Counted from the first letter of the stretch, positions 42,648 through 50,795 are shown. The stretch: DNA of 50,795 nucleotides from Pelagibacteraceae bacterium (GCA_008638205.1 VTPO01000011.1:1-50795); one strand, 5' to 3'. The notes: a model not told the origin generated them from the sequence alone. Made by a program: numbers and translations.

Positions 42648-43946
42648 ATGACAACTACAAGCAAACACCCAGAGACAATATCTTTGCATGGTGGGACTTA
42701 CCGAAGAGATGAAAGTACGACTTCTGTAGCAGTTCCAATTTATCAAACAACTTCATATCAATTTAATTCAGCAGAGCATGCAGAAAATTTATTTGGATTA
42801 AAAGAATTTGGAAATATCTATACCAGAATCGGAAATCCAACCACTAACGTTTTGGAAGAAAGAGTAGCAGCTCTGGAGGGCGGAGTTGCAGCTGTTTGTG
42901 TAAGTTCAGGTCAGGCAGCTTCTGCCTTTGTGGTACAAAATCTATGTAGTACAGGTGATAATATAGTTGCGTCTACAGACCTTTATGGAGGAACGGTAAA
43001 TCTTTTTAACAATACGCTTAAGTCTATGGGTATTGAGGTAAGATATGCAGACCCAAAAGATCCTGAAAACTTTGCTAAAGCTACTGATAAGAAAACAAGA
43101 TTGTATTATGCGGAAACTTTGCCCAATCCATCTTTAAGAGTATTTCCAATTAAGGAAGTCTCAGATATTGGAAGAAAGCTAGGTATACCTTTGGTGATGG
43201 ATAACACAGCCTGTCCTGTAATTTGCAAACCTTTAGAGCACGGCGCAGCAATAGTCATGCATTCATTGACAAAATTTATTGGTGGACACGGTACTACCAT
43301 TGGAGGAATCATAGTAGACGGTGGAAACTTTGATTGGTCAGTAGATAAAGAAAGGCAGCCTAATATTTGGCAACCAGACGCTTCTTACCATGGAGCAGTA
43401 TGGGGAGACGCTGTGCCAGTACTAACAGGAGCAAATATTCCTTATGTCATAAGAGCTCGTGTAGTCTTATTGCGTGATTTAGGTTCTGCAATTAGTCCTG
43501 CAAGTGCTTGGCAAATTATTCAAGGCCTGGAAACCGTTACCTTAAGAATGAAGCAGCACTGTGAAAATGCTGAAAAAGTAAAAAACTTTTTATTAAAACA
43601 TAAGAAAATAGAAAAAGTAATTTACTCAACTCTTCACGAGGGTGAAATTGGAGAAAGAACTAAAAAATATTTCAAAGGTGGTAATGGGGCCTTAATGGGT
43701 ATTGAGGTTAAAGGTGGTAAAGAAGCTGGGAAAAAGTTTATCAATAGTTTGAAACTTTTATACCATGTTGCAAATATTGGTGATGCTAGGTCTTTAGCTA
43801 TTCATCCAGCAAGCACTACACACTCTCAACTTAGTGAAAAAGATTTACTAGCAGCAGGCGTAACTCCTGGCTATGTAAGACTATCGATTGGTATTGAGCA
43901 TGCCGATGATATTATTGCTGATATAGATCAAGCGTTAAACGCATAA
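42648..43946 (+). CDS. metY: O-acetylhomoserine aminocarboxypropyltransferase (sulfhydrylase)
   Basis: This 432-residue gamma-family PLP enzyme has YTRIGNPTTNVLEERVAALE near the N terminus, SSGQAASAF, a PLP-Asp in VMDNTACP and the Schiff-base Lys in HSLTKFIGGHGTTIGG. The ending TPGYVRLSIGIEHADDI is typical. Length over 420 and IGGHGTTIGG separate MetY from the shorter MetB/MetZ. It makes homocysteine from O-acetylhomoserine and sulfide. It has a good ribosome site (AAAAGGAG), a SAM riboswitch-type leader and its own terminator, so it is a single regulated gene. Confidence 0.93.
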   Translation: MTTTSKHPETISLHGGTYRRDESTTSVAVPIYQTTSYQFNSAEHAENLFGLKEFGNIYTRIGNPTTNVLEERVAALEGGVAAVCVSSGQAASAFVVQNLCSTGDNIVASTDLYGGTVNLFNNTLKSMGIEVRYADPKDPENFAKATDKKTRLYYAETLPNPSLRVFPIKEVSDIGRKLGIPLVMDNTACPVICKPLEHGAAIVMHSLTKFIGGHGTTIGGIIVDGGNFDWSVDKERQPNIWQPDASYHGAVWGDAVPVLTGANIPYVIRARVVLLRDLGSAISPASAWQIIQGLETVTLRMKQHCENAEKVKNFLLKHKKIEKVIYSTLHEGEIGERTKKYFKGGNGALMGIEVKGGKEAGKKFINSLKLLYHVANIGDARSLAIHPASTTHSQLSEKDLLAAGVTPGYVRLSIGIEHADDIIADIDQALNA

Positions 43947-43962
43947 GTAAGTTTATAAAATT

Positions 43963-43999
43963 AAATGAGCCGTGATTAGCTTTGCGGCTCATTTTTTTT
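43963..43999 (+). terminator. Rho-independent terminator of metY
   Basis: A 10-bp stem AAATGAGCCG/CGGCTCATTT with a 12-base loop is followed directly by eight T residues in a row. It lies 17 bases after the metY stop and is a textbook terminator. Confidence 0.9.
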
Positions 44000-44016
44000 A
44001 TGTATTATAGCACCAC

Positions 44017-44715
44017 ATGAATAAAGAGAATATTGCTCTAGTTATTGGCGGAACAGGATCCATTGGTTCTGCAATTATAAATGAACTGAAAAATCAAAAA
44101 TTTACCAATATTATAAGTTTGGGCAGATCATCCAATCCACCCTTAGACTTGCTTGATGAGTTTAGTATTAAAAAGGCTGCTGATTTTATCAAAAACCAAC
44201 CAGGATCATTATGCTTATTATTTGATGCTACTGGAATTTTACACAGTGAAGATCAAAATCAAATGCCGGAAAAAACATACAAAAATATTGATTTAACTTT
44301 TATGAAGAAAAACTTTGAGATTAATGTCATGGGACCTGCCCTGATTATGAAACATTTTTTACCACTACTAGACACAGATCAAAAATCTATTTTTGCAACT
44401 CTGTCTGCTAAAGTTGGCTCCATTTCTGACAACCGCTATGGTGGCTGGTATTCGTATCGTGCATCTAAAGCGGCATTGAATCAAATGATCAAGACAGCTT
44501 CTATTGAGTTAAAAATGAAAAATAAAAATGCAATCTGCGTTGCGATACACCCAGGAACTGTAACTAGTAAGCTTTCACAACCATTCCAGAAAGATAATTT
44601 AAAAATTCAATCTAATGTAGAGTCTGCAAAAAATATTATGCAAGTAATGACAAATTTAAAAATGAATGATTCTGGTCTGTTCTTTGATTGGAGTGGTGAT
44701 ATAATAAACTGGTAA
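44017..44715 (+). CDS. SDR-family oxidoreductase (CsgA/C-factor-like)
   Basis: This 232-residue short-chain dehydrogenase has the cofactor loop VIGGTGSIGSAI, the central Ser in ATLSAKVGSISDN and the catalytic pair in WYSYRASKAALNQM. The insert and spacing resemble the C-factor subgroup found in many gammaproteobacteria and alphaproteobacteria. The late segment HPGTVTSKLSQPFQ is also typical. The physiological substrate is unknown. It starts 18 bases past the metY terminator and probably forms a unit with the MAPEG and rlmN genes. Confidence 0.83.
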   Translation: MNKENIALVIGGTGSIGSAIINELKNQKFTNIISLGRSSNPPLDLLDEFSIKKAADFIKNQPGSLCLLFDATGILHSEDQNQMPEKTYKNIDLTFMKKNFEINVMGPALIMKHFLPLLDTDQKSIFATLSAKVGSISDNRYGGWYSYRASKAALNQMIKTASIELKMKNKNAICVAIHPGTVTSKLSQPFQKDNLKIQSNVESAKNIMQVMTNLKMNDSGLFFDWSGDIINW

Positions 44716-44748
44716 AGTCTAATCTTAATTAAAAACAATAAAATACCC

Positions 44749-45129
44749 ATGGAACTAAAACTATCTATTATTTTTACTACAATTCTCTTAATCTTTTTTT
44801 TATGTCTATCCGTGCATGCTGCCATGACCAGACGAAAGTCAAAGATACCTCTAGGTGAAGAAAAAAATGAAAACCTAATTAGAGCTGTAAGAGCCCACGG
44901 AAATTTTCTGGAGTACACACCTCTATTTATTATATCTTTTATAATGCTCGAATTCTTAGTGGCAGACACAAAATACCTCATTGGCGTTGCAGCCTTTTTT
45001 CTACTAGGAAGGTTTTTTCATGCATACAGTATGTTCGCAAAAAAGGGGTTATTTAGAATGTTAGGAATGATGCTTACTTTTATTCCATATATAGGCAATA
45101 TTGCCTATCTAGTAGTTAACTATATTTAA
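44749..45129 (+). CDS. MAPEG-family membrane protein
   Basis: This 126-residue protein has four hydrophobic segments and the MAPEG block ENLIRAVRAHGNFLEYTPLF with a later LLGRFFHAYSMFA. Bacterial MAPEG proteins may carry glutathione-dependent transferase or peroxidase activity; many are uncharacterised. The RAxxNxxEY pattern, which binds glutathione in eukaryotic members, is present as RAHGNFLEY. It lies 14 bases before rlmN. Confidence 0.85.
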   Translation: MELKLSIIFTTILLIFFLCLSVHAAMTRRKSKIPLGEEKNENLIRAVRAHGNFLEYTPLFIISFIMLEFLVADTKYLIGVAAFFLLGRFFHAYSMFAKKGLFRMLGMMLTFIPYIGNIAYLVVNYI

Positions 45130-45143
45130 ATAAATTTCTATTT

Positions 45144-46214
45144 ATGGAATTGTCTAATTTTTATGATCTTAGTTATTCTGACTTGAGCAGTTTTATTTCT
45201 ACTAATTTTTCATTAGAAAAGAAAAAAACTAGCATGAGAACCAATCAAATTTGGAAGTTTGTTTATAAAAAAGGTTTGAAAGAAACATCGAAATTTTCCA
45301 ACATATCTTCTGAACTAAAAGACAACATAGAAAAAAACTTCAATTTTAACAGAACAAATATAGCAGAAAAAAAAATTTCAAAAGACGGGACCATTAAGTG
45401 GTTGCTAAAACTTTCAGACAATAATCTAGTAGAGACTGTTTTTATTCCTTCAGGAAAAAGAGGAACACTATGTGTTTCTTCACAGGTTGGCTGTACATTA
45501 AATTGCAAATTTTGTCATACGGGGACTCAATTAATGGTTAAAAACTTAACTACTCATGAAATTATAAACCAAATTTTAGTGGCTAAAGATGAATTGAACG
45601 ACTGGGGTTCTCAAAAAAAAATAACCAATATTGTTTATATGGGGATGGGAGAGCCTTTTTATAATTATGATAATGTTAAAAAGTCAATTTCTATTCTTAA
45701 AGAGCACAATGGACTAGATTATTCTCCAAAAAAAATAACTGTCTCTACTGCAGGAATCTCAGACGAAATTATGAAAGCTGCTGATGAAATTGGAACGTAT
45801 CTTGCTCTTTCTCTGCATGCACCAACCGACGAATTAAGAGAGAAAATTATGCCAATTAATAAAAAATTTAAAATTAAAGATTTAATTGAAAGCTGTTCTT
45901 ATTATAGCAAAATTAATAAAGAAAAAATATTTTTAGAATATGTCTTGTTAAAGGATATTAATGATAATGACAATTGTGCCCAACAATTAATCAAGTTAAT
46001 GGGTAAATTCCCTAGCAAGCTAAACCTCATAGAATTCAATGCCTGGCCGGGAGTTAGCTATGAGCCATCTGATAGTGAAACAGTTCAAAAATTCTACGCC
46101 AAAATAAAGAAATCCGGACACATAGTAACTTTGAGAAAGTCTAGAGGTGAAGACATTCTTGGGGCTTGCGGTCAGCTCAAAACAGACAGCGAAAAGAAAA
46201 GAAAATCTCTTTAA
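45144..46214 (+). CDS. rlmN: Dual-specificity RNA methyltransferase RlmN
   Basis: This 356-residue radical-SAM enzyme has the Fe-S triad in CTLNCKFCHTG (CxxxCxxC), GxGEP as YMGMGEPFYN, and the C-terminal catalytic Cys in GACGQL. The N-terminal accessory domain (1-95) carries RTNQIWKFVYKKGL. It methylates C2 of A2503 in 23S rRNA and A37 in some tRNAs. Cfr is a related resistance enzyme, but the housekeeping context and length fit RlmN. Confidence 0.95.
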   Translation: MELSNFYDLSYSDLSSFISTNFSLEKKKTSMRTNQIWKFVYKKGLKETSKFSNISSELKDNIEKNFNFNRTNIAEKKISKDGTIKWLLKLSDNNLVETVFIPSGKRGTLCVSSQVGCTLNCKFCHTGTQLMVKNLTTHEIINQILVAKDELNDWGSQKKITNIVYMGMGEPFYNYDNVKKSISILKEHNGLDYSPKKITVSTAGISDEIMKAADEIGTYLALSLHAPTDELREKIMPINKKFKIKDLIESCSYYSKINKEKIFLEYVLLKDINDNDNCAQQLIKLMGKFPSKLNLIEFNAWPGVSYEPSDSETVQKFYAKIKKSGHIVTLRKSRGEDILGACGQLKTDSEKKRKSL

Positions 46215-46321
46215 ATTCAAAATTAAATTTTACATTTCTTGTTTTGCCAATAATTTGTCACAAATTAACAATAGCTTTGTAATCTATAAAGCGTATAACC
46301 CAGCGTCCAATAGATAGAAAA

Positions 46322-46744
46322 ATGACCAACAAAGAAAAGAAAAAAAAACTAGAAAAAATTGTAAGTATTAAAAAACGCATTTTGAGAGAGTCCTGTAATT
46401 TAAAAACAAATTACAAAACTACTTACAAAGACATAAAAAAATATTTCAATATTTTTAATAAAGCTTTATTTAAAAATGAGCTTAACCCTTTCAATGATGT
46501 GCAAATAAAGAGAATGAATGGGTGTTGGGGTCAGTGTGTAGAAGATTATTCTATAAGAAAAGGTACAAGATTTTTTTGTCTGGAAATGCAACCAACTTAT
46601 GAAAATAAAAAAGAATTTCTTACTACGTTAGGACATGAGATGATTCACCTCTGGCAACAAACCATTAAAAAAGATACTGGCAATCATAATTCATTGTTTT
46701 ATAGCTTTAGACCAAAATTTAAAAAGTTTGGACTGAGTCTTTAA
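46322..46744 (+). CDS. SprT-like zinc metalloprotease-fold protein
   Basis: This 140-residue protein has a Lys-rich N terminus, the fold marker YFNIFNKALFKNEL, a Cys pair in GCWGQC, the zinc site GHEMIHLWQ (HExxH) and a downstream His in TGNHNSLFY. These are the elements of an SprT-like domain without a separate zinc ribbon. SprT relatives include SprT of E. coli and the DNA-protein crosslink protease SPRTN. Short forms also occur in phages. The biological target is unknown. Confidence 0.75.
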   Translation: MTNKEKKKKLEKIVSIKKRILRESCNLKTNYKTTYKDIKKYFNIFNKALFKNELNPFNDVQIKRMNGCWGQCVEDYSIRKGTRFFCLEMQPTYENKKEFLTTLGHEMIHLWQQTIKKDTGNHNSLFYSFRPKFKKFGLSL

Positions 46745-46796
46745 CAATAGTGCTCTAATATTTTCTTTTTTTTTAAAAACATGCTATCTACAACTC

Positions 46797-47288
46797 ATGC
46801 CAACTTTTGATGTAGTAAGCAAAGTAAGTTTTCAAGAATTGAATAACGCTCTATCTAATTGTTTGAGAGAAATAAACACTAGATATGATTTTAAAGGCTT
46901 AAATATAGCTATTGAATTTAAAGAAAAAGAAAAGCAAATTATTATTTTGGCTCCTGACAATATGAAATTAAATCAGATAAACGATTTGTTTATAAGTCAT
47001 TTGGTTAGAAGAAAATTGGATCCAAGAATTGTAAAAGTCAAAAGTGTTGAGGATGCAACTGGAAATTCAAAAAGACAAACAAGTGATTTACAAGAAGGCA
47101 TAGATCAAGAAAGTGCAAAAAAAATTATAACACAAATAAAAGCTTCCAAAATGAAGGTGCAAGTAAAAATTCAAGGAGAAGAGTTGAGAGTAGATGGAAA
47201 AAAGAGAGATGACTTGCAAGAAACTATGCAGGTTATTAATGGAATTGATATTGGTAGACCTGTAGAATTTACAAATTTTAGGGACTAA
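46797..47288 (+). CDS. yajQ: YajQ-family nucleotide-binding protein
   Basis: This 163-residue protein has the typical start MPTFDVVSKVSFQELNNALS, EINTRYDFKGLN, and the C-terminal EELRVDGKKRDDLQETM with FTNFRD at the end. Length equals the family norm (about 160). YajQ proteins bind nucleotides, and some act as cyclic di-GMP receptors. It starts 53 bases after the SprT-like stop and is followed by two very small genes spaced two and one bases apart. Confidence 0.92.
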   Translation: MPTFDVVSKVSFQELNNALSNCLREINTRYDFKGLNIAIEFKEKEKQIIILAPDNMKLNQINDLFISHLVRRKLDPRIVKVKSVEDATGNSKRQTSDLQEGIDQESAKKIITQIKASKMKVQVKIQGEELRVDGKKRDDLQETMQVINGIDIGRPVEFTNFRD

Positions 47289-47290
47289 AG

Positions 47291-47386
47291 ATGAGTAAAC
47301 GTTATTCTGGAAAATCGGGAAAAGATAGAAGCTTTAATAAAAAACCAAAATTGTCCAAAAAAGTAAAAAAAAAATTAAAGAAATAA
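47291..47386 (+). CDS. 31-residue highly basic small protein
   Basis: I read a 31-codon frame from the ATG at 47291 to TAA, two bases after the yajQ stop and one base before the next ATG. The product is very basic (about half Lys/Arg): MSKRYSGKSGKDRSFN, then a run of Lys-Leu-Lys residues ending KKKLKK. The snug fit between two genes argues for a real coupled gene. Such a peptide could bind RNA or the ribosome; that is a guess. AT-rich DNA easily gives Lys codons, so composition alone is not proof. Confidence 0.5.
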   Translation: MSKRYSGKSGKDRSFNKKPKLSKKVKKKLKK

Positions 47387-47387
47387 T

Positions 47388-47573
47388 ATGAGTCAATTTA
47401 TTGTTATAGAGGGAGATCATAAAGATCCAAATGACTTTGCCACGCTAGATAAGGGAACAAAAACTATTTATGGTCCTTTTGATAGTAAAGAAGAGGCTGA
47501 CAATACGGCAAAGCATTTAATTCAGAAAAATATTGATAATTTTTACCACCGAGCCTGGGTGAGACTTAAATAA
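47388..47573 (+). CDS. 61-residue small cytoplasmic protein
   Basis: The small acidic-to-neutral protein reads MSQFIVIEGDHKDPNDF at its start, has a GPFDSKEEADNTAKHLIQ segment and ends YHRAWVRLK. It lacks a signal peptide or membrane span. The pattern YGPF-S-EEA---A--LI, with a terminal W-V, is reminiscent of small SPOR-like or DUF-type proteins found next to housekeeping genes, but I recognise no named family. It follows the basic peptide gene after one base and its 3' end overlaps the convergent permease gene by eight bases. Confidence 0.65.
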   Translation: MSQFIVIEGDHKDPNDFATLDKGTKTIYGPFDSKEEADNTAKHLIQKNIDNFYHRAWVRLK

Positions 47574-48690
47574 AATAATACCAAACATAAGATACTAGCA
47601 CCGCTGGGATGGCACTATATAAGGTTGCCAAAATTGCTGCTTTAGGTGAAATTGCAATAGCGGGAAATAGTGCATCTCCATCATTAGAGATGGCATTACC
47701 AATCTGAGCAGACAGAGGAACGTGGCCAGCTATATACATACTGGTAACCATAATTTGTGGTCCGCATCCGGGAATAAATCCAACTAAGATTGCTGCAAGA
47801 GGAACAAAAGGACCAAGATAAATTAATTTTTCAAAAATTTTACCTCCCAAAAAATAATTTATTAATTCAAAAGAAATAAAGGCAACTACCACCCAGGCAG
47901 TAACAAAACAGGTTAAGTCAACGACAGACCTAAAATTTTTCTGTCTACACTCTGCTATTTGCACATCCGAAGATGGATTGAATAACCAAATAGAAATAGA
48001 AAGCAAACCTCCCATAAAACCCAAAAGTAAACCAATGTCGTTTCCGTTAAAAATAAAATTTATTTTATTGCCAAAAGCATTTATTACTCCTAGAAAAATT
48101 CCAGGTATTAATAGAAAAAACCAAAATTTATAAAAAATATTAGGCGCAAGATTTGGAAGATCCTCTTCCACATAAACAGCTTTACGATCAAATTTTGGTG
48201 CTATCTTATATTCAAAAATTTTAGCGACATAACCGGATACAATAGCAATGCCAAAAGTCAGAGAAACAACAATGAGAGCAACAAATGGTTTGGCAGCAAT
48301 TAAAAGAAATGCGGCATCCCCCATTGTTGCAACGAGGGTTGCAATTACAGCACTAAAACTAATTGAATTACGAACATACATAGTCATAACCATGATAGCT
48401 CCTCCACAACCTGGAATTGCTCCCAGAAAAGCAGCCATAAACACATCAAACTGTTCATGTTTTTTAATAAAAGATTGGATATCAAAATCTTTTTTATGCA
48501 AATAGGCAAATCCAAACACCGTTGCTGCAACAAAGGAGGTGACAGAAATAAACGCATCTCCCATTGATTTAATAATTAATTCTCTTGTTTCTGCAAAAAT
48601 GAACAAGGATGACAAAACCAAAAAAACAATAATCTTAGCAAGTCTTAAACTTGGGAATCTGCTTGCAAGTTTTAGTACTATTTCAACCAT
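47566..48690 (-). CDS. Putative metal/oxyanion permease with twin GCG repeats (ArsP_2/DUF2899-like)
   Basis: This 374-residue membrane protein has about ten spans in two similar halves. Each half carries a matching motif, GAIPGCGGAIMVMTMYV near residue 90 and GFIPGCGPQIMVTSMYI near residue 310, each followed by a GDA segment (MGDAAFLL; NDGDALFP). The twin PGCG-MV-xMY pattern matches what I recall of DUF2899/ArsP_2 putative manganese transporters, related in fold to the ArsP/permease group. The substrate is unproven. It stands alone between small genes, convergent with its left neighbour. Confidence 0.72.
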   Translation of the reverse strand: MVEIVLKLASRFPSLRLAKIIVFLVLSSLFIFAETRELIIKSMGDAFISVTSFVAATVFGFAYLHKKDFDIQSFIKKHEQFDVFMAAFLGAIPGCGGAIMVMTMYVRNSISFSAVIATLVATMGDAAFLLIAAKPFVALIVVSLTFGIAIVSGYVAKIFEYKIAPKFDRKAVYVEEDLPNLAPNIFYKFWFFLLIPGIFLGVINAFGNKINFIFNGNDIGLLLGFMGGLLSISIWLFNPSSDVQIAECRQKNFRSVVDLTCFVTAWVVVAFISFELINYFLGGKIFEKLIYLGPFVPLAAILVGFIPGCGPQIMVTSMYIAGHVPLSAQIGNAISNDGDALFPAIAISPKAAILATLYSAIPAVLVSYVWYYFI

Positions 48691-48800
48691 AAATTTTAAT
48701 TAGTGTAGAAAAAAAATTTTTTTTGCAATACTATAGGTAAATTCGGATACGACAAATATAATAGTTTGATAAGTTTACTTTTTATGATTAATAAACCCTC

Positions 48801-49580
48801 ATGAATCAAATTGAAATTAAGAAAAATGCAAAAAAATTAGCCATAGCTTTTAATAAAGGGTCCTTTATTAGTCCTATTTCCACTAAATTTACTAAAAATT
48901 CTAAAGTGGCAAATATGTTGCGAGCTGAATCGGAAAGCTTGATCAAATCTCCTATTATTGGATTCAAAGCTGGTGGAACTGGAAAGGCTATGCTTAAGAA
49001 GCTGGGTGAGAAAGAACCTTTTTACGCGGCAATTTTTAAAAAAAATTTATTAAAAAGCAACGGTTCTGTAAAAATTAACAAATATACCTTGGGCATTGAG
49101 CTAGAAGTTTTTTATCAAGTTAAGAAGAGTTTTTTTTCAAACTCAAAAAAAATTACTGAAAAAAATGTATCTTCTGTTGTCAGCCATATGGGTCCTTGTA
49201 TTGAGGTGGTAGGCTATAGACAAAAAAAGAAGGGGTTAACTTATTTAGGAGATTTAATTAGTGACTTTGGTGCAAATGTAAAATTTATTATAGGTAAAAA
49301 ACAAAAATTTAAAAAACTAAAATTTAACAACTTAGCTACTAGTCTTTATAATAAAAAAAGCGGCCAAGTAGCGAATGGAAATACTAAGACTGTTTATGAT
49401 AGCCCCTTAAAATCATTAATTTGGCTTCTAAATAAAATTAAAAAAAATAAAATAGATTTGAATAAAGATTTTTTAGTTTTTACTGGGTCTACAGTGGGTG
49501 TTGTTCCTATTCAAAAAACAGGGTTATTTAAGGGAGAGATTAAATCTTTGGGTTCAGTGAAAGCTAAAATTAAAAATTAA
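48801..49580 (+). CDS. 2-keto-4-pentenoate hydratase/decarboxylase-like protein (FAH superfamily)
   Basis: This 259-residue protein has the hydratase-type blocks IIGFKAGGTGKAMLKKLG, GIELEVFYQV (ExE metal site), VVSHMGPCIEVVGYR and VYDSPLKSLIWL, ending with FTGSTVGVVPIQKTG. It is of MhpD/4-oxalocrotonate decarboxylase type rather than the FAH hydrolase type at 27470. No aromatic meta-cleavage genes are nearby, so the substrate is open. An upstream TATAAT-like box lies near 48758. Its 3' end overlaps the next gene by four bases. Confidence 0.82.
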   Translation: MNQIEIKKNAKKLAIAFNKGSFISPISTKFTKNSKVANMLRAESESLIKSPIIGFKAGGTGKAMLKKLGEKEPFYAAIFKKNLLKSNGSVKINKYTLGIELEVFYQVKKSFFSNSKKITEKNVSSVVSHMGPCIEVVGYRQKKKGLTYLGDLISDFGANVKFIIGKKQKFKKLKFNNLATSLYNKKSGQVANGNTKTVYDSPLKSLIWLLNKIKKNKIDLNKDFLVFTGSTVGVVPIQKTGLFKGEIKSLGSVKAKIKN

Positions 49581-50795
49581 CTAGCTTTTTTTAGCTGACG
49601 CTCTTTTTCAAACATTCTAGCTAATCTATCAATCATATAATCTGATGCTTCGAAAACATTTTTGGGCTTAAACAACTTAGTTTCGGCAAGATCTGTTTTA
49701 TCCTCTAATGTAATTTTTTTTCTTAATCTTTCTTTGGCATTTTCTCCTTCAATAAATAATAAAATTAAATATTCATCTTCATTCACCGCATCTTCATTTT
49801 TTATAAAACATTCTCCATTCTCGGCTATATGATCTACAAAACGCAATGGGGTCCTTCTTAAAGTCAAATATCTTTTGTTAATTTGAAAAACAATTGACTT
49901 CATATTTCTTGAATAACGCTCTAATTTGTTAACAACCTTTTGTTTTAACAATTCCTCTGCTTTTTGAGCTTCAAGTATTTTTCTTGCCTCTTCTCTAGCT
50001 TCTTTTCTAACCTCGGCTTCTTTAAGTTTTTCTTCTCTCTTCTTTGCTTTAATTGCCTGAAATTGCTCTCTAATCTTAGCTAACCTGGGATCTAAAGCTT
50101 TTAAAGAATCTCTTAAAACTTGAATTTTATTTTTTTCTTCTCTTTTAATTTTCCTTAACTCCTCTTTTAGGAGGCGCTCTTTTAATTTCTCTTCTTTAAT
50201 TTTATCTCTAATAGCAATTTTTTCTTCTAATATTTTTTGCTTTTCTTTATCACGAAGTTTTTTGATCCTTAATTTTTGAGCGACTAACTTAATTTTTTCT
50301 TTTTCTTTTCTATCTTTAATTCGTAAAATTTCTTTTTCTCTTTTTTCTTTAGCTTTTATTTTTTGTAACTCTTTTTTCTCCTTAATTTTTCTCTTTTTTT
50401 CTAATATTAAATTTCTTAGTTTTATTTTTCTCTCTAAAATCCTTTGTTTTTCCTGTTCTTTTTTTTCTTTGATTCTGGCAATTTCTCTTTCCTTTTTTTT
50501 CTTAGCTTTTCTTTTCTCTAAATAATCTTCGATCTCATTAACTTTTTTGGCAACAAAATCTTTCAAGCCAAAAAGGCCAAAAATCGATAACTTGATTTTT
50601 TCTATAATAGGAAGGAGTTTTTTTTGTAATTTCTTTGTAGATGATAGTCTATTCTTTTTAGGAAGAGTTTTCTTCTTTGTTTTAGTTTTTACCAATTTAG
50701 TGTTCTTTTTAGAACGAACTGGTTTTGTTTTTTTAAGCTTAGAAACTTTAATCTTTTTCTTTTTAGGAAGAGTTTTCTTCTTTGTTTTAGTTTTT
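49577..50795 (-). CDS. Lys/Glu-rich long-helix protein with histone-like N terminus (5' part missing)
   Basis: The minus-strand frame is open from its stop at 49577 to the right edge; a possible TTG at 50695 is not a convincing start because the same coding pattern continues upstream of it. The N-terminal visible part is a Lys/Thr/Pro-rich repeat (KTKTKKKTLPKK) like a histone-H1 tail. A stretch of about 210 residues of charged K/E/R helix follows (patterns such as KEREIARIKEKKEQEKQR), then a folded C-terminal part of about 110 residues (YLTLRRTPLRFVDHI, EDEYLILLFIEGEN, NVFEASDYMIDRLARMF). The helix could be a coiled coil or single alpha helix. No known family is recognised; a nucleoid-associated or scaffold role is only a guess. 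Confidence 0.75.
   Translation of the reverse strand, partial: KTKTKKKTLPKKKKIKVSKLKKTKPVRSKKNTKLVKTKTKKKTLPKKNRLSSTKKLQKKLLPIIEKIKLSIFGLFGLKDFVAKKVNEIEDYLEKRKAKKKKEREIARIKEKKEQEKQRILERKIKLRNLILEKKRKIKEKKELQKIKAKEKREKEILRIKDRKEKEKIKLVAQKLRIKKLRDKEKQKILEEKIAIRDKIKEEKLKERLLKEELRKIKREEKNKIQVLRDSLKALDPRLAKIREQFQAIKAKKREEKLKEAEVRKEAREEARKILEAQKAEELLKQKVVNKLERYSRNMKSIVFQINKRYLTLRRTPLRFVDHIAENGECFIKNEDAVNEDEYLILLFIEGENAKERLRKKITLEDKTDLAETKLFKPKNVFEASDYMIDRLARMFEKERQLKKAS
50652..50795. repeat. 105-bp-period direct repeat in the Lys-rich gene
   Basis: The 39 bases at 50652-50690 (TTCTTTTTAGGAAGAGTTTT at their start) recur without a change at 50757-50795. The distance is 105 bases, which is 35 codons and keeps the reading frame, so the protein gains a repeated KTKTKKKTLPKK unit. 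The second copy is cut by the window edge, so the repeat may be longer. Confidence 0.9.

Noticed and set aside
1-50795. CRISPR arrays, insertion sequences, prophage genes, restriction or toxin systems
   Set aside because: No spaced direct repeats, transposase, integrase, phage structural or defence genes were seen; the only sizeable exact repeat is inside the Lys-rich gene.

Overview
The window is an AT-rich, tightly packed stretch of bacterial chromosome. Gene spacing is short, with many 1-15 bp overlaps and no gene-free stretch over 300 bases. I see no insertion sequence, prophage, CRISPR array or rRNA. The gene families, the low G+C, the compactness and a SAM-II/SAM-V-type riboswitch ahead of metY suggest a streamlined marine alphaproteobacterium (SAR11-like or a similar oligotroph). 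That placement is inference from gene content; no marker phylogeny was run.

Phosphorus region (1-17.4 kb). Phosphonoacetate hydrolase (phnA) and an aldehyde dehydrogenase (phnY-like, cut by the left edge) are read leftwards, divergent from a LysR-type regulator. Next comes a leftward operon of phnD-phnC-phnE-phnE followed by a DUF47/PhoU-like protein and a PiT-type phosphate transporter. Together these suggest import of an organophosphonate, probably of the 2-aminoethylphosphonate type, cleavage of phosphonoacetate to acetate and Pi, and movement of the released Pi. An HAD phosphatase, an MBL-fold phosphodiesterase-like protein and the PhoR kinase follow. The classical pstS-pstC-pstA-pstB-phoU-phoB operon converges on phoR and is preceded by a clear three-repeat Pho box. 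I see no comparable Pho box in front of phnD or phnA.

Middle region (17.5-32 kb). A DoxX protein is translationally coupled to a 30-residue membrane peptide. It lies next to a HupE/UreJ-like membrane protein and a divergent DUF4198 protein, a combination that suggests metal handling. A tRNA-Arg(ACG), a 43-residue zinc-ribbon-like protein and an orphan TAXI-type binding protein follow. Then comes a sugar-acid cluster: an enolase-superfamily dehydratase, a PdxA-like dehydrogenase and a GntR regulator on one strand, and a tripartite tricarboxylate-type transporter, an FAH-family hydrolase and an SDR on the other. The enzymes fit a diketo-hydrolase route of the L-fuconate/L-rhamnonate type; the PdxA homologue is the piece that does not fit. 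A DMT exporter, a one-domain LysR-like HTH protein and an ammonium transporter end the region.

Right region (32-50.8 kb). This holds metabolic and housekeeping genes: D-amino-acid aminotransferase, L-aspartate oxidase, a TPR protein, a TauD-type dioxygenase, L-2-hydroxyglutarate oxidase, a rhodanese/lipoprotein/glycerate-kinase/MATE operon, and an amino-acid ABC transporter without its ATPase. metY follows behind a promoter and riboswitch, then SDR, MAPEG, RlmN, an SprT-like protein and YajQ with two very small downstream genes. It ends with a two-repeat (ArsP_2/DUF2899-like) permease, a hydratase-like protein, and an extremely Lys/Glu-rich helical protein that runs off the right edge through a 105-bp-period repeat.
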